A stretch of DNA of 50,836 bases, taken from NCBI GenBank assembly GCA_021286645.1, contig JAJTBZ010000045.1, forward strand, positions 1-50,836, read 5' to 3'. The notes under the pieces are model-generated. The model saw only the letters and a program-made list of their open reading frames with translations, was not told the origin of the DNA and searched no databases. Position numbers and translations under genes: made by a program. This document shows positions 1 to 8,065 of the stretch, piece by piece (within the stretch, counting starts at the first letter, position 1; each line of letters opens with the position of its first letter). The stretch comes from Ignavibacteria bacterium. GTDB taxonomy: Bacteria > Bacteroidota > Ignavibacteria > Ignavibacteriales > Ignavibacteriaceae.

Positions 1-1605
1 ACTACCAGTGCCGAAATTGAATCCTCCCACAACTACATCGCCTTCCCGGGCAATCTGACCAAATTGGGGATCATAGTTTTCCATTACAACCGAGGCTTGC
101 TGTTCAGGAGTAAAATCATCATTATATGTATATTTACCCGGATAAATGCCATCGGTATTCATATTATCCTGATGACAGAATACTATGTGGCCTTCAATCT
201 TCACGGGGAATCCTTCCATTATCGGCACTTCTCTCGCCTCAACAGTAGGTTTTGGAGTTACTGTAATATGTGCTATGGTCAGGGGTTCGCCGGAAATATC
301 TGAAAAGCTAATTTTTCCTTTAACAGCTGAGGATGCTACCACTACCGGAGATGCAAGATATGCTTTCGCTTTTGGTGATCCCATACGTCCCTTAAAGTTG
401 CGGTTTGTCGCAGATATACCCACTTCACCATCTTCAAGAAGCCCCACACCTAATCCAATGCAACTTCCACATCCCGGAGAAAGTGCGATAGCTCCGGCAT
501 CGAGCAAAGTTTGCCATGAGCCATTTTGTTCACATTCCTTCTGCACTAAACTGGAAGCTGCCGCAATATAAAACTGCACACCTGGAGCTACTTTTTTACC
601 TTTGATCATCTCTGCTGCTGCAATAAAATCATCAGTACGGCCATTAACACAGGATAACAAATATGCTTTATTTATCGGCAATTCATTGCTTTCATAGTAT
701 GAAATCGGCTTCATAGTTTTAACATTATCCGGGCCGGCAACAGATGGAACTACTGTGGTTAAATCAAGAGTAATTTCTTTTGCATAATAAGCATTGCTAT
801 CTGCTTTTATTACAGATTTTCTCAATGCTTCAATGCGTGTACGGTTAATTCGTGGATGCTCTTCACCCAATTCATCAACCCGCTTTGTAAGCCAGGCCAA
901 TGTAACATCATCTACAGGAAAGATAGCTGCTAAAGCACCCCACTCAGTCGTCATATTTGCAATGGTTAAACGGTCATTTATTGACAAGGATGTAACACCT
1001 TCACCGGTAAATTCAATTGCGTGATTTAGCACTTCATCTTTGTTAAAAATTCCACAAAGAGAAATAATTACATCCTTACCGTTAATATATTTATTGAGTT
1101 TGCCGTTTAAAGAAATTTTCACAACGGGTGGTACCTGCCACCATGTTCTTCCTGTTGCCCATATAGCCGCTGCGTCAGTCCGTACAATTGGGGTACCCAA
1201 ACAGCCAAGCCCGCCATACATATTCGAGTGGCTGTCGGAAGCAACGGCCATGGTACCGGGAAAAGCGAAACCCTCCTCGCACATTATCTGATGACCTATT
1301 CCCCTGCCGGCAGGGAAAAAATTCGCTCCCATGGTACGGGCAAAGTTCTCAATTTTTGCATATTTAGCAAGGTTCGTTTCACTAACATCCTGAACATTAT
1401 GATCGAGGGCTGTTACAACTTGTGCCGGATTATACAGTTTGGTTGCACCAATAGATTTGAATTTCGGAATAACAGCTCCGGTATTGTCATGAGTCATTAT
1501 ATATGCAGGTTGAATTGAGATATAATCTCCGCTATGAATTTCCTGAGAATGATCATGCCCGAAAGCATGCAATTGTGCAATTTTCTCAACCAGATTTTGA
1601 GCCAT
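1..1605 (-). CDS. Fused homoaconitase (aconitase family), 3' end outside window
   Basis: This should be a [4Fe-4S] hydro-lyase that interconverts homocitrate and homoisocitrate in the alpha-aminoadipate route to lysine. The 535 codons visible cover the whole large domain (about 1-440) and the start of the swivel domain in the same chain. The cluster ligands are C319 (LLSC) and C379/C382 (PGCGSC). The linker carries NTDGIYPGKYTYNDD at about 483-497 and then GGFNFGTGS, a signature I know from fungal Lys4-type homoaconitases. Bacterial and archaeal homoaconitases are usually two separate subunits, so a one-chain form is notable. The start at 1605 has a strong Shine-Dalgarno (AGGAGG, 1611-1616) 5 nt upstream. 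The HD-like gene ends 12 nt before it, so the two are likely co-transcribed. The gene is cut by the window edge; an ordinary aconitase role in the citrate cycle is the main alternative. Confidence 0.8.
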   Translation of the reverse strand, partial: MAQNLVEKIAQLHAFGHDHSQEIHSGDYISIQPAYIMTHDNTGAVIPKFKSIGATKLYNPAQVVTALDHNVQDVSETNLAKYAKIENFARTMGANFFPAGRGIGHQIMCEEGFAFPGTMAVASDSHSNMYGGLGCLGTPIVRTDAAAIWATGRTWWQVPPVVKISLNGKLNKYINGKDVIISLCGIFNKDEVLNHAIEFTGEGVTSLSINDRLTIANMTTEWGALAAIFPVDDVTLAWLTKRVDELGEEHPRINRTRIEALRKSVIKADSNAYYAKEITLDLTTVVPSVAGPDNVKTMKPISYYESNELPINKAYLLSCVNGRTDDFIAAAEMIKGKKVAPGVQFYIAAASSLVQKECEQNGSWQTLLDAGAIALSPGCGSCIGLGVGLLEDGEVGISATNRNFKGRMGSPKAKAYLASPVVVASSAVKGKISFSDISGEPLTIAHITVTPKPTVEAREVPIMEGFPVKIEGHIVFCHQDNMNTDGIYPGKYTYNDDFTPEQQASVVMENYDPQFGQIAREGDVVVGGFNFGTGS

Positions 1606-1617
1606 ATTTACCTCCTC

Positions 1618-2151
1618 TTAAGCCTTGAAAGGATCAAAGCTAACAAAATCAGCATGATGTACAATAATTGATTCAACCGTACGCAAACCCAAATCACCTT
1701 CTTTAGAGTGGGTGCCGATTATATGCTGTACTTCAGCAGGTAACCCAAAACGATCTGCTATTGCCAACCCGCTGAATGGGTGCCGAACAAGCTTACCGGC
1801 GAAACTTGTAGAAAGTTTACCGTCTTTCATTTCATACTCTAACAATTTACCAACGTCAATTAAAATTGCGCCGGCGATTAGGTAATCGAAATTGATATTG
1901 ATGGCCTCCCCAAAATTTTGTTTCATGCGAATAGCTATATCATAAGCTAGTTGGACGCAAGTACGTTTATGATTCATGAATGTGATCGTACAGTCTTTAA
2001 TCAGAAGCGAAAAAGGTATTGTATTCAAGTCCTCAACACTTAATATGCTATTCTCAATAGCATAGACCCAGCAGTCAATTACTTTTGACTTCAATTCTTC
2101 ATCTTTTATCCAGTTGATTTCAGGCCAGATTTCTAATACTTTATTCCTCAT
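1618..2151 (-). CDS. HD-domain-like protein, 177 aa
   Basis: This looks like a small stand-alone HD/HDIG-fold protein. Recognisable pieces are an early His (NHKR, near residue 62), the helix AGAILIDVGK (near 91-100), HPFSG (near 124), IGTHSK (near 145) and HHADF near the C-terminus. In the canonical signature the helix reads HD; here it is ID, so one metal-binding His is missing while the Asp remains. That could mean reduced or altered phosphohydrolase activity, or a binding role. It lies 12 nt upstream of the homoaconitase and probably shares its transcript. An inverted repeat at 2177-2201 separates it from the dehydrogenase upstream. A GAGG-type ribosome site precedes the ATG. I do not know its substrate, and its link to lysine synthesis is inferred only from position. 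Confidence 0.65.
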   Translation of the reverse strand: MRNKVLEIWPEINWIKDEELKSKVIDCWVYAIENSILSVEDLNTIPFSLLIKDCTITFMNHKRTCVQLAYDIAIRMKQNFGEAININFDYLIAGAILIDVGKLLEYEMKDGKLSTSFAGKLVRHPFSGLAIADRFGLPAEVQHIIGTHSKEGDLGLRTVESIIVHHADFVSFDPFKA

Positions 2152-2176
2152 ATGAACCTCAATTGTTTAAAATAGA

Positions 2177-2201
2177 ACAGGTCTGCAAACAGCAGACCTG
2201 T
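2177..2201 (-). terminator. Inverted repeat between dehydrogenase and HD gene
   Basis: Perfect 10-bp arms (2177-2186 and 2192-2201) with a 5-nt loop lie 3' of the dehydrogenase gene. On the minus strand they are followed by a T-rich stretch. This fits a rho-independent terminator or a partial attenuator before the HD-homoaconitase pair. Confidence 0.6.
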
Positions 2202-2285
2202 AAATATAAATACTATCATTGATATTTATGAAAGAACAATGAGACCAGGAAGAAAATTCGGATATCATTGTATCTTCTAATTGTT

Positions 2286-3470
2286 TTACAACTTTGCAAT
2301 AATTGCATCGGTCATTTCCTGTGTAGTACATGCACCCTTATCAAATACATCCGGACCGCCTTTCAGCTTCAGCATGTCATAAGTGCGTACTTTACCTTCA
2401 GCAATAACAGCTGCAGTCGCAGCCCTTATTTTATCAGCCTTTTCAGTTTCACCAATATGATCGAGCATCATACACGCGCTCATAATCATAGCAATCGGAT
2501 TAACAATTGAAGGTGAAAGTTCCTGATATTTTGGGGCAGAACCATGGGTTGGTTCAAAAACGGCGACTTCATCTCCTAAATTTGCACTGCACGCAAAACC
2601 GAGCCCACCTATAAGACCGGCAAATGCGTCACTTATAATATCGCCAAACATGTTTTCAGCAACAATAACACCATAAGTTTCAGGATTCTTTGTCAGCCAC
2701 ATCATTTGCGCATCAATATTCGTATCCCACAAAGAAATACCAGGATATTCCTTTGCTATAATCTTAGCTTCGGCCCACATCATACCTGAGGTTTCGCGAA
2801 GCACATTTGGTTTTTCACAAACGGTTACATTAGAGTAACCAAATTTACGAGCATACTCAAAAGCTGCACGTATTATACGACGACAACCTTCACGAGAAAC
2901 AATTCTTGTCGAAATTGCCATATCCGGACTGAGAACATGTTTGAAGGCTTTCATTTTCGGATGTGTTTCCATTGCGGCCCGAACATCGGCTGGTGGATTG
3001 GTCCACTCAACGCCGGCATATAACCCTTCCGTGTTCTGTCTAAAAATCACCGAATTAACTTTTGGTTCATCAAAACTTTTACCATCCGAGCTTCTACGAA
3101 TAAAATTTAATGGGTTACCTATAAAAGACTGGCAAGGACGAATACAAATATCCAGATTGAAATGCTGACGCAAACCAACTATAGGGCTAAAATAAACTTT
3201 ACCTTTACCCTGAAGCTCAGGTAATAATTCCCGATCAGCGGCTTCTTTGGGTTTACTTGTTATAGCACCAAACAGACCTATTTTGTATTTTTCGAGGAGC
3301 TCAATTGTCCTCTGAGGAAGGGCGTTACCTTCTGAACACCAAAAATCCCAACCAATATCACCGTGAATATAATCGGCTTCAAAACCAGCCGCATTCATTA
3401 CTCGGATTGCTTCCGGCAAAACGGTCTTTCCAATACCGTCTCCAGGCATTGCAACAATAGTACGCTTCAT
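2286..3470 (-). CDS. Homoisocitrate/isocitrate-type dehydrogenase
   Basis: This is a beta-decarboxylating dehydrogenase of the isocitrate/isopropylmalate/homoisocitrate family at the usual length (394 aa). It should oxidise a 2-hydroxy-tricarboxylate and release CO2. Visible motifs are PGDGIG at 9-14, SPIVGLRQ near 95-102, R111, RQNTEGLY at 144-151, the catalytic Lys in CEKPNV (K220), the metal-binding Asp residues D253, D277 and D281, and HGSAPKY near 310. The SPIV-LR stretch is more like fungal homoisocitrate dehydrogenases than the S-x-N of isocitrate dehydrogenases. The K-Y pair after HGSAP is the arrangement known for NADP use. With a fungal-type homoaconitase next door I favour homoisocitrate, but isocitrate is possible. 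A ribosome site AGGAGA lies at 3478-3483. Confidence 0.75.
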   Translation of the reverse strand: MKRTIVAMPGDGIGKTVLPEAIRVMNAAGFEADYIHGDIGWDFWCSEGNALPQRTIELLEKYKIGLFGAITSKPKEAADRELLPELQGKGKVYFSPIVGLRQHFNLDICIRPCQSFIGNPLNFIRRSSDGKSFDEPKVNSVIFRQNTEGLYAGVEWTNPPADVRAAMETHPKMKAFKHVLSPDMAISTRIVSREGCRRIIRAAFEYARKFGYSNVTVCEKPNVLRETSGMMWAEAKIIAKEYPGISLWDTNIDAQMMWLTKNPETYGVIVAENMFGDIISDAFAGLIGGLGFACSANLGDEVAVFEPTHGSAPKYQELSPSIVNPIAMIMSACMMLDHIGETEKADKIRAATAAVIAEGKVRTYDMLKLKGGPDVFDKGACTTQEMTDAIIAKL

Positions 3471-3794
3471 GATTGAATCTCCTGTAAGCTGCGTTTCAGA
3501 ATTAGAAAAATATGTCTAAGAAAATTACAGTAAATAACGCAACTAAACCAAGAAAAAGAGCTACTACAGCGGCTATTTTCAAGGTTTTTTACTATTTTTT
3601 CTCTACAAATATGAATTGACCTTTACAGATCCTGAGAAGTGGATTCTATATATTTTTTGAAATTTCCGGGATGTAATCTAAAATAATTTCGTAGACTCTG
3701 TTTTTACAAAAACTAATTTTCAATCCGATTTAAACGAGCTTAAATTTATAAAATTACATATAAGCTTAACGAAACAGTTCCCTGACCATTATCA
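3471..3794. other. Intergenic region upstream of the dehydrogenase
   Basis: This 324-nt AT-rich gap separates the methyltransferase end from the dehydrogenase start and should hold the promoter of the dehydrogenase. It contains the possible 26-codon ORF at 3502-3582. No convincing terminator hairpin follows the methyltransferase; only a weak AAGCTT-like repeat near 3720-3770 was seen. Confidence 0.5.
3502..3582 (-). CDS. Possible 26-aa hydrophobic peptide
   Basis: A TTG-started ORF of 26 codons would encode a peptide with MKIAAVV at its start and an almost uninterrupted run of Leu, Val, Ala, Phe and Ile, with a single Asp near the end (D23). This is what a single membrane-spanning small protein looks like. 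It ends 31 nt before the dehydrogenase start, so it could be a short upstream gene or leader. Against it: the only start is TTG, an in-frame stop lies 2 codons upstream, and no clear Shine-Dalgarno precedes it. It may be chance in AT-rich DNA. Confidence 0.3.
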   Translation of the reverse strand: MKIAAVVALFLGLVALFTVIFLDIFF

Positions 3795-4535
3795 TTATCC
3801 GAACTTTCTAACCAGAAAATGTGCCCGATCGGACTCGGGTTTAGCGGAGTAGAATGTAAAATTTCGAAAGCATTCCATTACATAAAGACCCGCCTGGTCA
3901 AGTCTTTCAAACATTGTTACGAGTGGATAGATTTTCTGTTTATGAATTTCTTTCCGAACAGATCCATCGGGTAAACGTATTTCGAACGTATTGGTATGGA
4001 TCATCGTGTTTTTATTCAATTTGGATGTCTGAGAATATTGATAATCCATGAATTTTCTTTTCTGAGTCCCCATTTTTTCATGTTTTAGGCTGCCATTGAG
4101 CAGACAACAATCAAAAACAAAAAAGCCGCCCGGTTTTAGAATTTTCTGAACACCCGTAAAATATTGTAACAATTCTTTTTGATTCAGTAAATAGTTCACA
4201 CTGTCGAACAGGCAAACTACTGCATCAAATGTTTCATCGGGGAATGGTAAATCCCGCATATCGCAGGTAACCAACGATGTTTTACCTAATTTTGCTTCCT
4301 GCAACATTGGTAGAGCCAAATCGCTAACAACTAAACGTTTGTAATGTTTTTTGAAATATTTCGCGAATTGCCCTCTCCCGGCCGCTAATTCAAGAATTAA
4401 CGCGCTACCTGATATAAATGGGCCTAGCAGTGCATGAACATACTCAGACCACATTTCATAATCAACATGATCCATTAAATGCGCATAGAGTGGCGCAAGA
4501 GATGTATAAACCGGATCGGGTGAAGTATTTTTCAT
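3795..4535 (-). CDS. Class I SAM-dependent methyltransferase
   Basis: A 246-aa Rossmann-type methyltransferase. Motif I is LILELAAGRGQFAKYF near residue 45, the acidic residue of motif II is in VVSDLA, and CDMRDLPFPDETFDAVVC gives the usual segment before motif IV. KPGGFFVFD near 135 is motif VI. The class is clear but the substrate is not. The family includes small-molecule, lipid and quinone methyltransferases. Its start overlaps the pdxA stop by 4 nt (ATGA), so translation is likely coupled, and it is the last gene of the folC-rho-GWxTD-pdxA operon. No partner in that operon suggests its substrate. Confidence 0.85.
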   Translation of the reverse strand: MKNTSPDPVYTSLAPLYAHLMDHVDYEMWSEYVHALLGPFISGSALILELAAGRGQFAKYFKKHYKRLVVSDLALPMLQEAKLGKTSLVTCDMRDLPFPDETFDAVVCLFDSVNYLLNQKELLQYFTGVQKILKPGGFFVFDCCLLNGSLKHEKMGTQKRKFMDYQYSQTSKLNKNTMIHTNTFEIRLPDGSVRKEIHKQKIYPLVTMFERLDQAGLYVMECFRNFTFYSAKPESDRAHFLVRKFG

Positions 4536-5506
4536 AAACCTCTGTTCTTTCCTATCTTTTCAGCGAGTTTTATAGCTTCAACCATACTTTGTTCATTGGC
4601 TTTATTCTGCCAGGAAATATTATATGCAGTACCATGATCCGGTGACGTTCTAATGAACGGCAGCCCGGCAGTAACATTAACACCTGAATCCATCGATAAA
4701 AGTTTAAATGGAATTAACAATTGATCATGATAGAATGCTACAATACAGTGATAATTCCGAAAAAGTTTTTGACCAAAAAATGCATCAGCAGGAAAGAAAC
4801 CTTCAACCGTACAGCCTTGGAACTTAAGACAATTCTGAAATTTTTTCTCTTCTATTCCGATCAGGCCGTTTTCTCCCGCGTGAGGATTGAGGCCGAGAAA
4901 GGCAATCTTAGGATTACTGATTCCCAGATCATTTATTAAAAATCGGCTAATGACTTTTAAACCCGAATCGATTCTGTTTTCGGTAATAAGAGCGCTCACA
5001 TCTCGAAGAGGAACATGTATAGTAAGTAAAGCTCCTGTCATTTCTGATGAATAGAACATCATCTGGAACTCGGTGAGGCCCGCCCAGTCAGCTATCATTT
5101 CCGTATGACCACCGTATTCACTTCCGGCCAAATGAATCGCTTCTTTTGAGATTGGGGCTGTTACTAAGGCATCTGCAGTGGAACTGAATAGCATGTTACG
5201 GGCAACATTCAAAGCACACAACGATGCTTCGCCGGAGTTTTTTGTTGGCTGTCCGGGAATAATTTCTGCATCAGGTATTAAAATTATTGAAACAAGATAG
5301 GGATCAATTGAAGCTTGATTGTAATCTGTAATACATTCAAAAATAAAATCTGGAGGCGTGTATGAGGCCAGCTTTTTCCAGGCATTACCGGGAATAATCA
5401 GGAAAAATTTCGAACATACTTTGGAACGGAGAATTGTATTAAGCGCTTTAATACATATTTCAGGCCCAATTCCGTTTGTATCCCCACAAGAAAGGACAAT
5501 ATTCAT
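4532..5506 (-). CDS. pdxA: 4-hydroxythreonine-4-phosphate dehydrogenase
   Basis: PdxA oxidises 4-phosphohydroxy-L-threonine in the DXP-dependent pathway to pyridoxal 5'-phosphate. The 324-aa length is normal. The N-terminus reads SCGDTNGIGPE, the family's GDPAGIGPE with two changes. GGHTEMIADW near 140-150 supplies a metal-binding His, YHDQLLIPFK near 256 matches the YHDQGLIPFK motif, and RTSPDHGTAYNI near 285 matches RTSVDHGTAFDI with a further metal His. The gene overlaps both neighbours by 4 nt (GWxTD upstream, methyltransferase downstream). The product, PLP, is needed by two enzymes in this window (Alr and the fold-III decarboxylase), though not in the same operon. Confidence 0.93.
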   Translation of the reverse strand: MNIVLSCGDTNGIGPEICIKALNTILRSKVCSKFFLIIPGNAWKKLASYTPPDFIFECITDYNQASIDPYLVSIILIPDAEIIPGQPTKNSGEASLCALNVARNMLFSSTADALVTAPISKEAIHLAGSEYGGHTEMIADWAGLTEFQMMFYSSEMTGALLTIHVPLRDVSALITENRIDSGLKVISRFLINDLGISNPKIAFLGLNPHAGENGLIGIEEKKFQNCLKFQGCTVEGFFPADAFFGQKLFRNYHCIVAFYHDQLLIPFKLLSMDSGVNVTAGLPFIRTSPDHGTAYNISWQNKANEQSMVEAIKLAEKIGKNRGL

Positions 5507-6783
5507 AAAGCTTTAACCAGCTCATAATTCCCGGTACCGGAAATATCGACAAAATAGTATTCGGTTCCATCCTGGTATGTCCATACTTCTCCCTGCTTAC
5601 CTTCCGCGCTTGTCACACGACGTAATTTCGCCGGTCTGCCAAAACGAACATACATTCGTCCCCTATCCGTATTTAAACCGTCATTTGCACGAATTGTGCT
5701 AAAAAATGAATTCGCAAAATCGGTACGTGCATAAAACTCGGCCATTACTTCATTATACGCAGTTTTCGGCGTAGGATCAAGCTTTTTCCAATAAGCAAAC
5801 AGGTATGAAAGTAACGATTTATTCTTCGGTTTTATATCAATCAGTGAATCAACATTCACGTCTATAATCGTCAGCAATTTCCAGGCAATGGAAGGATCCT
5901 GTAATGATTCGGGAATATTTATCCAGACATCGCCTATTAAACCAGGCATATTAAGAGTATCCTTGCCGGTAGCCAGTTGTATGGAGTAGCTTCCGGGAAT
6001 CAAAGATGTAGCAACATCTTTAACAAAGTAGTAAACTTCCCCTGCTGTATCTGCCAAGAACTTAACTGCCGGAGAATTGTTATACTCCAGTATGGCTATA
6101 TGCCCCTGCAATACAGTATCTGCATGAAATACAAAATTGCTATCAGAAGATTTCAGTATAACATTAGTTTTAGAAGATAGCGTTTTCCCTTTAATGAGCA
6201 ATCCATGAGGTTTATTGTTAAATGGAATGCAACCATCAAAGTTGGTCAAATTAAATACATCTGATTTAGCATTTTCATCAATAACATAAACACCGGTCTG
6301 CCCGATATGGACTTTCTCGCCTTTCAGCCTATTTGGCTTTCCTGGATTCAAACCAAGACGATAGTTAATTTGCCTGATTTCCTTTTGCGTATTAACATCT
6401 ATGAATGTAATCCGCAAAGAAAAAGGATGAATATTTGCAGTAACTTTTAACAAACTGACTACAGCAGAATCACTTTTGGAAAGCGCCAATGAAGAAGCCG
6501 AGACCGAATACTCGCGAATTTCGCGAGCGAATTCCGTTGCTGCGGAATCGCTCGCTTCAATTTGCACTGAAAACCTTGCACGATACGACTCACCGTCTTT
6601 AATAAATATCAGTGCCTTATTTTGCACTCTAAAAACAACGGTAATCTGATTTGAATCGCCATCTGTATAGTACTCGGCGTACGCCGAAAAATTTCTTTGT
6701 CTTTCACGTTTTTGCCCAAACGTAAAACCCGATAAAGAAACTAAACAAATCAACAGAAAAAGCAGCGATCCAAAATATCTCAT
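5503..6783 (-). CDS. GWxTD domain-containing exported protein
   Basis: This 426-aa protein has an N-terminal signal peptide (hydrophobic run near residues 5-22). Its C-terminal third matches the GWxTD domain: a WKKLDPTP segment, FYARTDFAN, and NTDRGRMYVRFGRP, where GLNTD stands in for the name-giving GWxTD. The last residues contain WTYQDGTEYYFVD, also typical. The function of the family is unknown. Members are common in Bacteroidota, Acidobacteriota and related phyla and are predicted to be periplasmic or outer-membrane-associated. The middle has repeated beta-rich segments with no recognised domain. It sits between rho (3-nt gap) and pdxA (4-nt overlap), which looks like co-transcription and not a pathway. 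Confidence 0.85.
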   Translation of the reverse strand: MRYFGSLLFLLICLVSLSGFTFGQKRERQRNFSAYAEYYTDGDSNQITVVFRVQNKALIFIKDGESYRARFSVQIEASDSAATEFAREIREYSVSASSLALSKSDSAVVSLLKVTANIHPFSLRITFIDVNTQKEIRQINYRLGLNPGKPNRLKGEKVHIGQTGVYVIDENAKSDVFNLTNFDGCIPFNNKPHGLLIKGKTLSSKTNVILKSSDSNFVFHADTVLQGHIAILEYNNSPAVKFLADTAGEVYYFVKDVATSLIPGSYSIQLATGKDTLNMPGLIGDVWINIPESLQDPSIAWKLLTIIDVNVDSLIDIKPKNKSLLSYLFAYWKKLDPTPKTAYNEVMAEFYARTDFANSFFSTIRANDGLNTDRGRMYVRFGRPAKLRRVTSAEGKQGEVWTYQDGTEYYFVDISGTGNYELVKAL

Positions 6784-6786
6784 GGT

Positions 6787-8040
6787 TTAACTATTCATAC
6801 TATTGATAAATTCTTTGTTGGTTCTGGTACCACGCATTTTATCTAAAATGAGTTCCATTGCTTCAACAGGAGTTAAATCACTTAAGAACTTACGCAATAT
6901 CCAGATTTTCTGCAATTCATCTTCTTTAAGCAGTAATTCTTCTTTACGTGTACCAGCTTTATTAATATCAATAGCCGGGAATACACGCCGATCACTCAGA
7001 TCACGGTTGAGAACCAATTCCATATTACCCGTTCCTTTGAATTCTTCAAAGATAACGTCATCCATACGACTGCCGGTATCAATAAGCGCAGTAGCTATAA
7101 TTGTTAAGCTGCCGCCATCTTCAGTATTACGGGCAGCGCCGAAAAATCTTTTTGGTTTATGTAAAGCATTTGAGTCAACACCACCAGAGAGGATACGACC
7201 GCTATGAGGAACCACAATATTATGAGCCCGGGCCAAACGGGTGATACTATCGAGCAGAATAACTACATCCTCGCCAGCTTCAACCTGGCGTTTAGCTTTT
7301 TCAATTACCATATCAGCAACCTGTACATGTCGTTCTGCCGGTTCATCGAAAGTTGAACTGATAACTTCTGCCTTAACGCTGCGCTCCATATCGGTTACTT
7401 CCTCAGGACGCTCATCGATCAGAAGAATAATGAGTTTAATTTCAGGATGGTTACGGGTTATTGAATTCGCAATTTTCTGTAAAAGTATGGTTTTACCACT
7501 CTTTGGAGGAGAAACTATAAGACCACGCTGCCCTTTACCTATTGGCGTAAGAAGATCCATTATACGCATTGAGTATTCGCCGGGAGCCGATTCTAAAGTG
7601 ATTCGCTTTGTTGGATATACCGGAATAAGGTTATCGAAAAGAGTCCGTTCACGAATCTGTGCCGGATCATTTCCGTTTACTGCTTCAACACGCAATAAAG
7701 CAAAAAATCTTTCACCGTCTTTTGGAGGACGAACCTGTCCGGAAACGAAATCACCGGTACGAAGGCTAAATTTCTTGATTTGTGATGGTGAAACATAAAT
7801 ATCGTCAGGAGACGGCAGATAGTTGTAATCTGATGAACGTAGGAAACCGTATCCATCAGGCAGCACTTCAAGTACACCCTTAGAAAAACTTAAACCATCT
7901 TTCGCAGTTTGAGCTTCAAGTATCCTGAAGATGAGTTCTTGTTTTCTTAAATCGCTATAGCCCGAAATTGCCAGATCTTTGGCTATCGCATTTAATTCAA
8001 CAATCTTTTTGGATTTCAGTTCGGAAATATCCATTGGCAT
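6787..8040 (-). CDS. rho: Transcription termination factor Rho
   Basis: Rho is the hexameric RNA-dependent ATPase that ends transcription of untranslated RNA. At 417 aa it is the compact form without the large N-terminal insertion seen in many Bacteroidota. In order: the Rho N-domain helices ([18 protein letters not shown], 6-23), the cold-shock-type RNA-binding domain ([14 protein letters not shown], 55-68, then [16 protein letters not shown]), Walker A SPPKSGKT (177-184), Walker [14 protein letters not shown] (around 204-216), the Q-loop, and the secondary RNA-binding region with [20 protein letters not shown]. Start: MPMDIS at 8040; the second Met (8034) is equally possible. It is second in the folC operon. 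Confidence 0.97.
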   Translation of the reverse strand: MPMDISELKSKKIVELNAIAKDLAISGYSDLRKQELIFRILEAQTAKDGLSFSKGVLEVLPDGYGFLRSSDYNYLPSPDDIYVSPSQIKKFSLRTGDFVSGQVRPPKDGERFFALLRVEAVNGNDPAQIRERTLFDNLIPVYPTKRITLESAPGEYSMRIMDLLTPIGKGQRGLIVSPPKSGKTILLQKIANSITRNHPEIKLIILLIDERPEEVTDMERSVKAEVISSTFDEPAERHVQVADMVIEKAKRQVEAGEDVVILLDSITRLARAHNIVVPHSGRILSGGVDSNALHKPKRFFGAARNTEDGGSLTIIATALIDTGSRMDDVIFEEFKGTGNMELVLNRDLSDRRVFPAIDINKAGTRKEELLLKEDELQKIWILRKFLSDLTPVEAMELILDKMRGTRTNKEFINSMNS

Positions 8041-8065
8041 AAAAACACCTGTTCTATTAAGTTAT

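Noticed and set aside
185-571. 128-codon plus-strand ORF in the homoaconitase region.
   Set aside because: Opposite strand of a strong aconitase-family frame with intact cluster cysteines.
3620-3790. A terminator after the methyltransferase gene.
   Set aside because: Only short imperfect repeats (for example AGCTT/AAGCT) with no supporting T run were found.
6803-7798. Two plus-strand ORFs (134 and 185 codons) inside rho.
   Set aside because: They are the reverse strand of a well-supported rho gene, have Ser/Arg/Ile-rich low-complexity translations and no family match.
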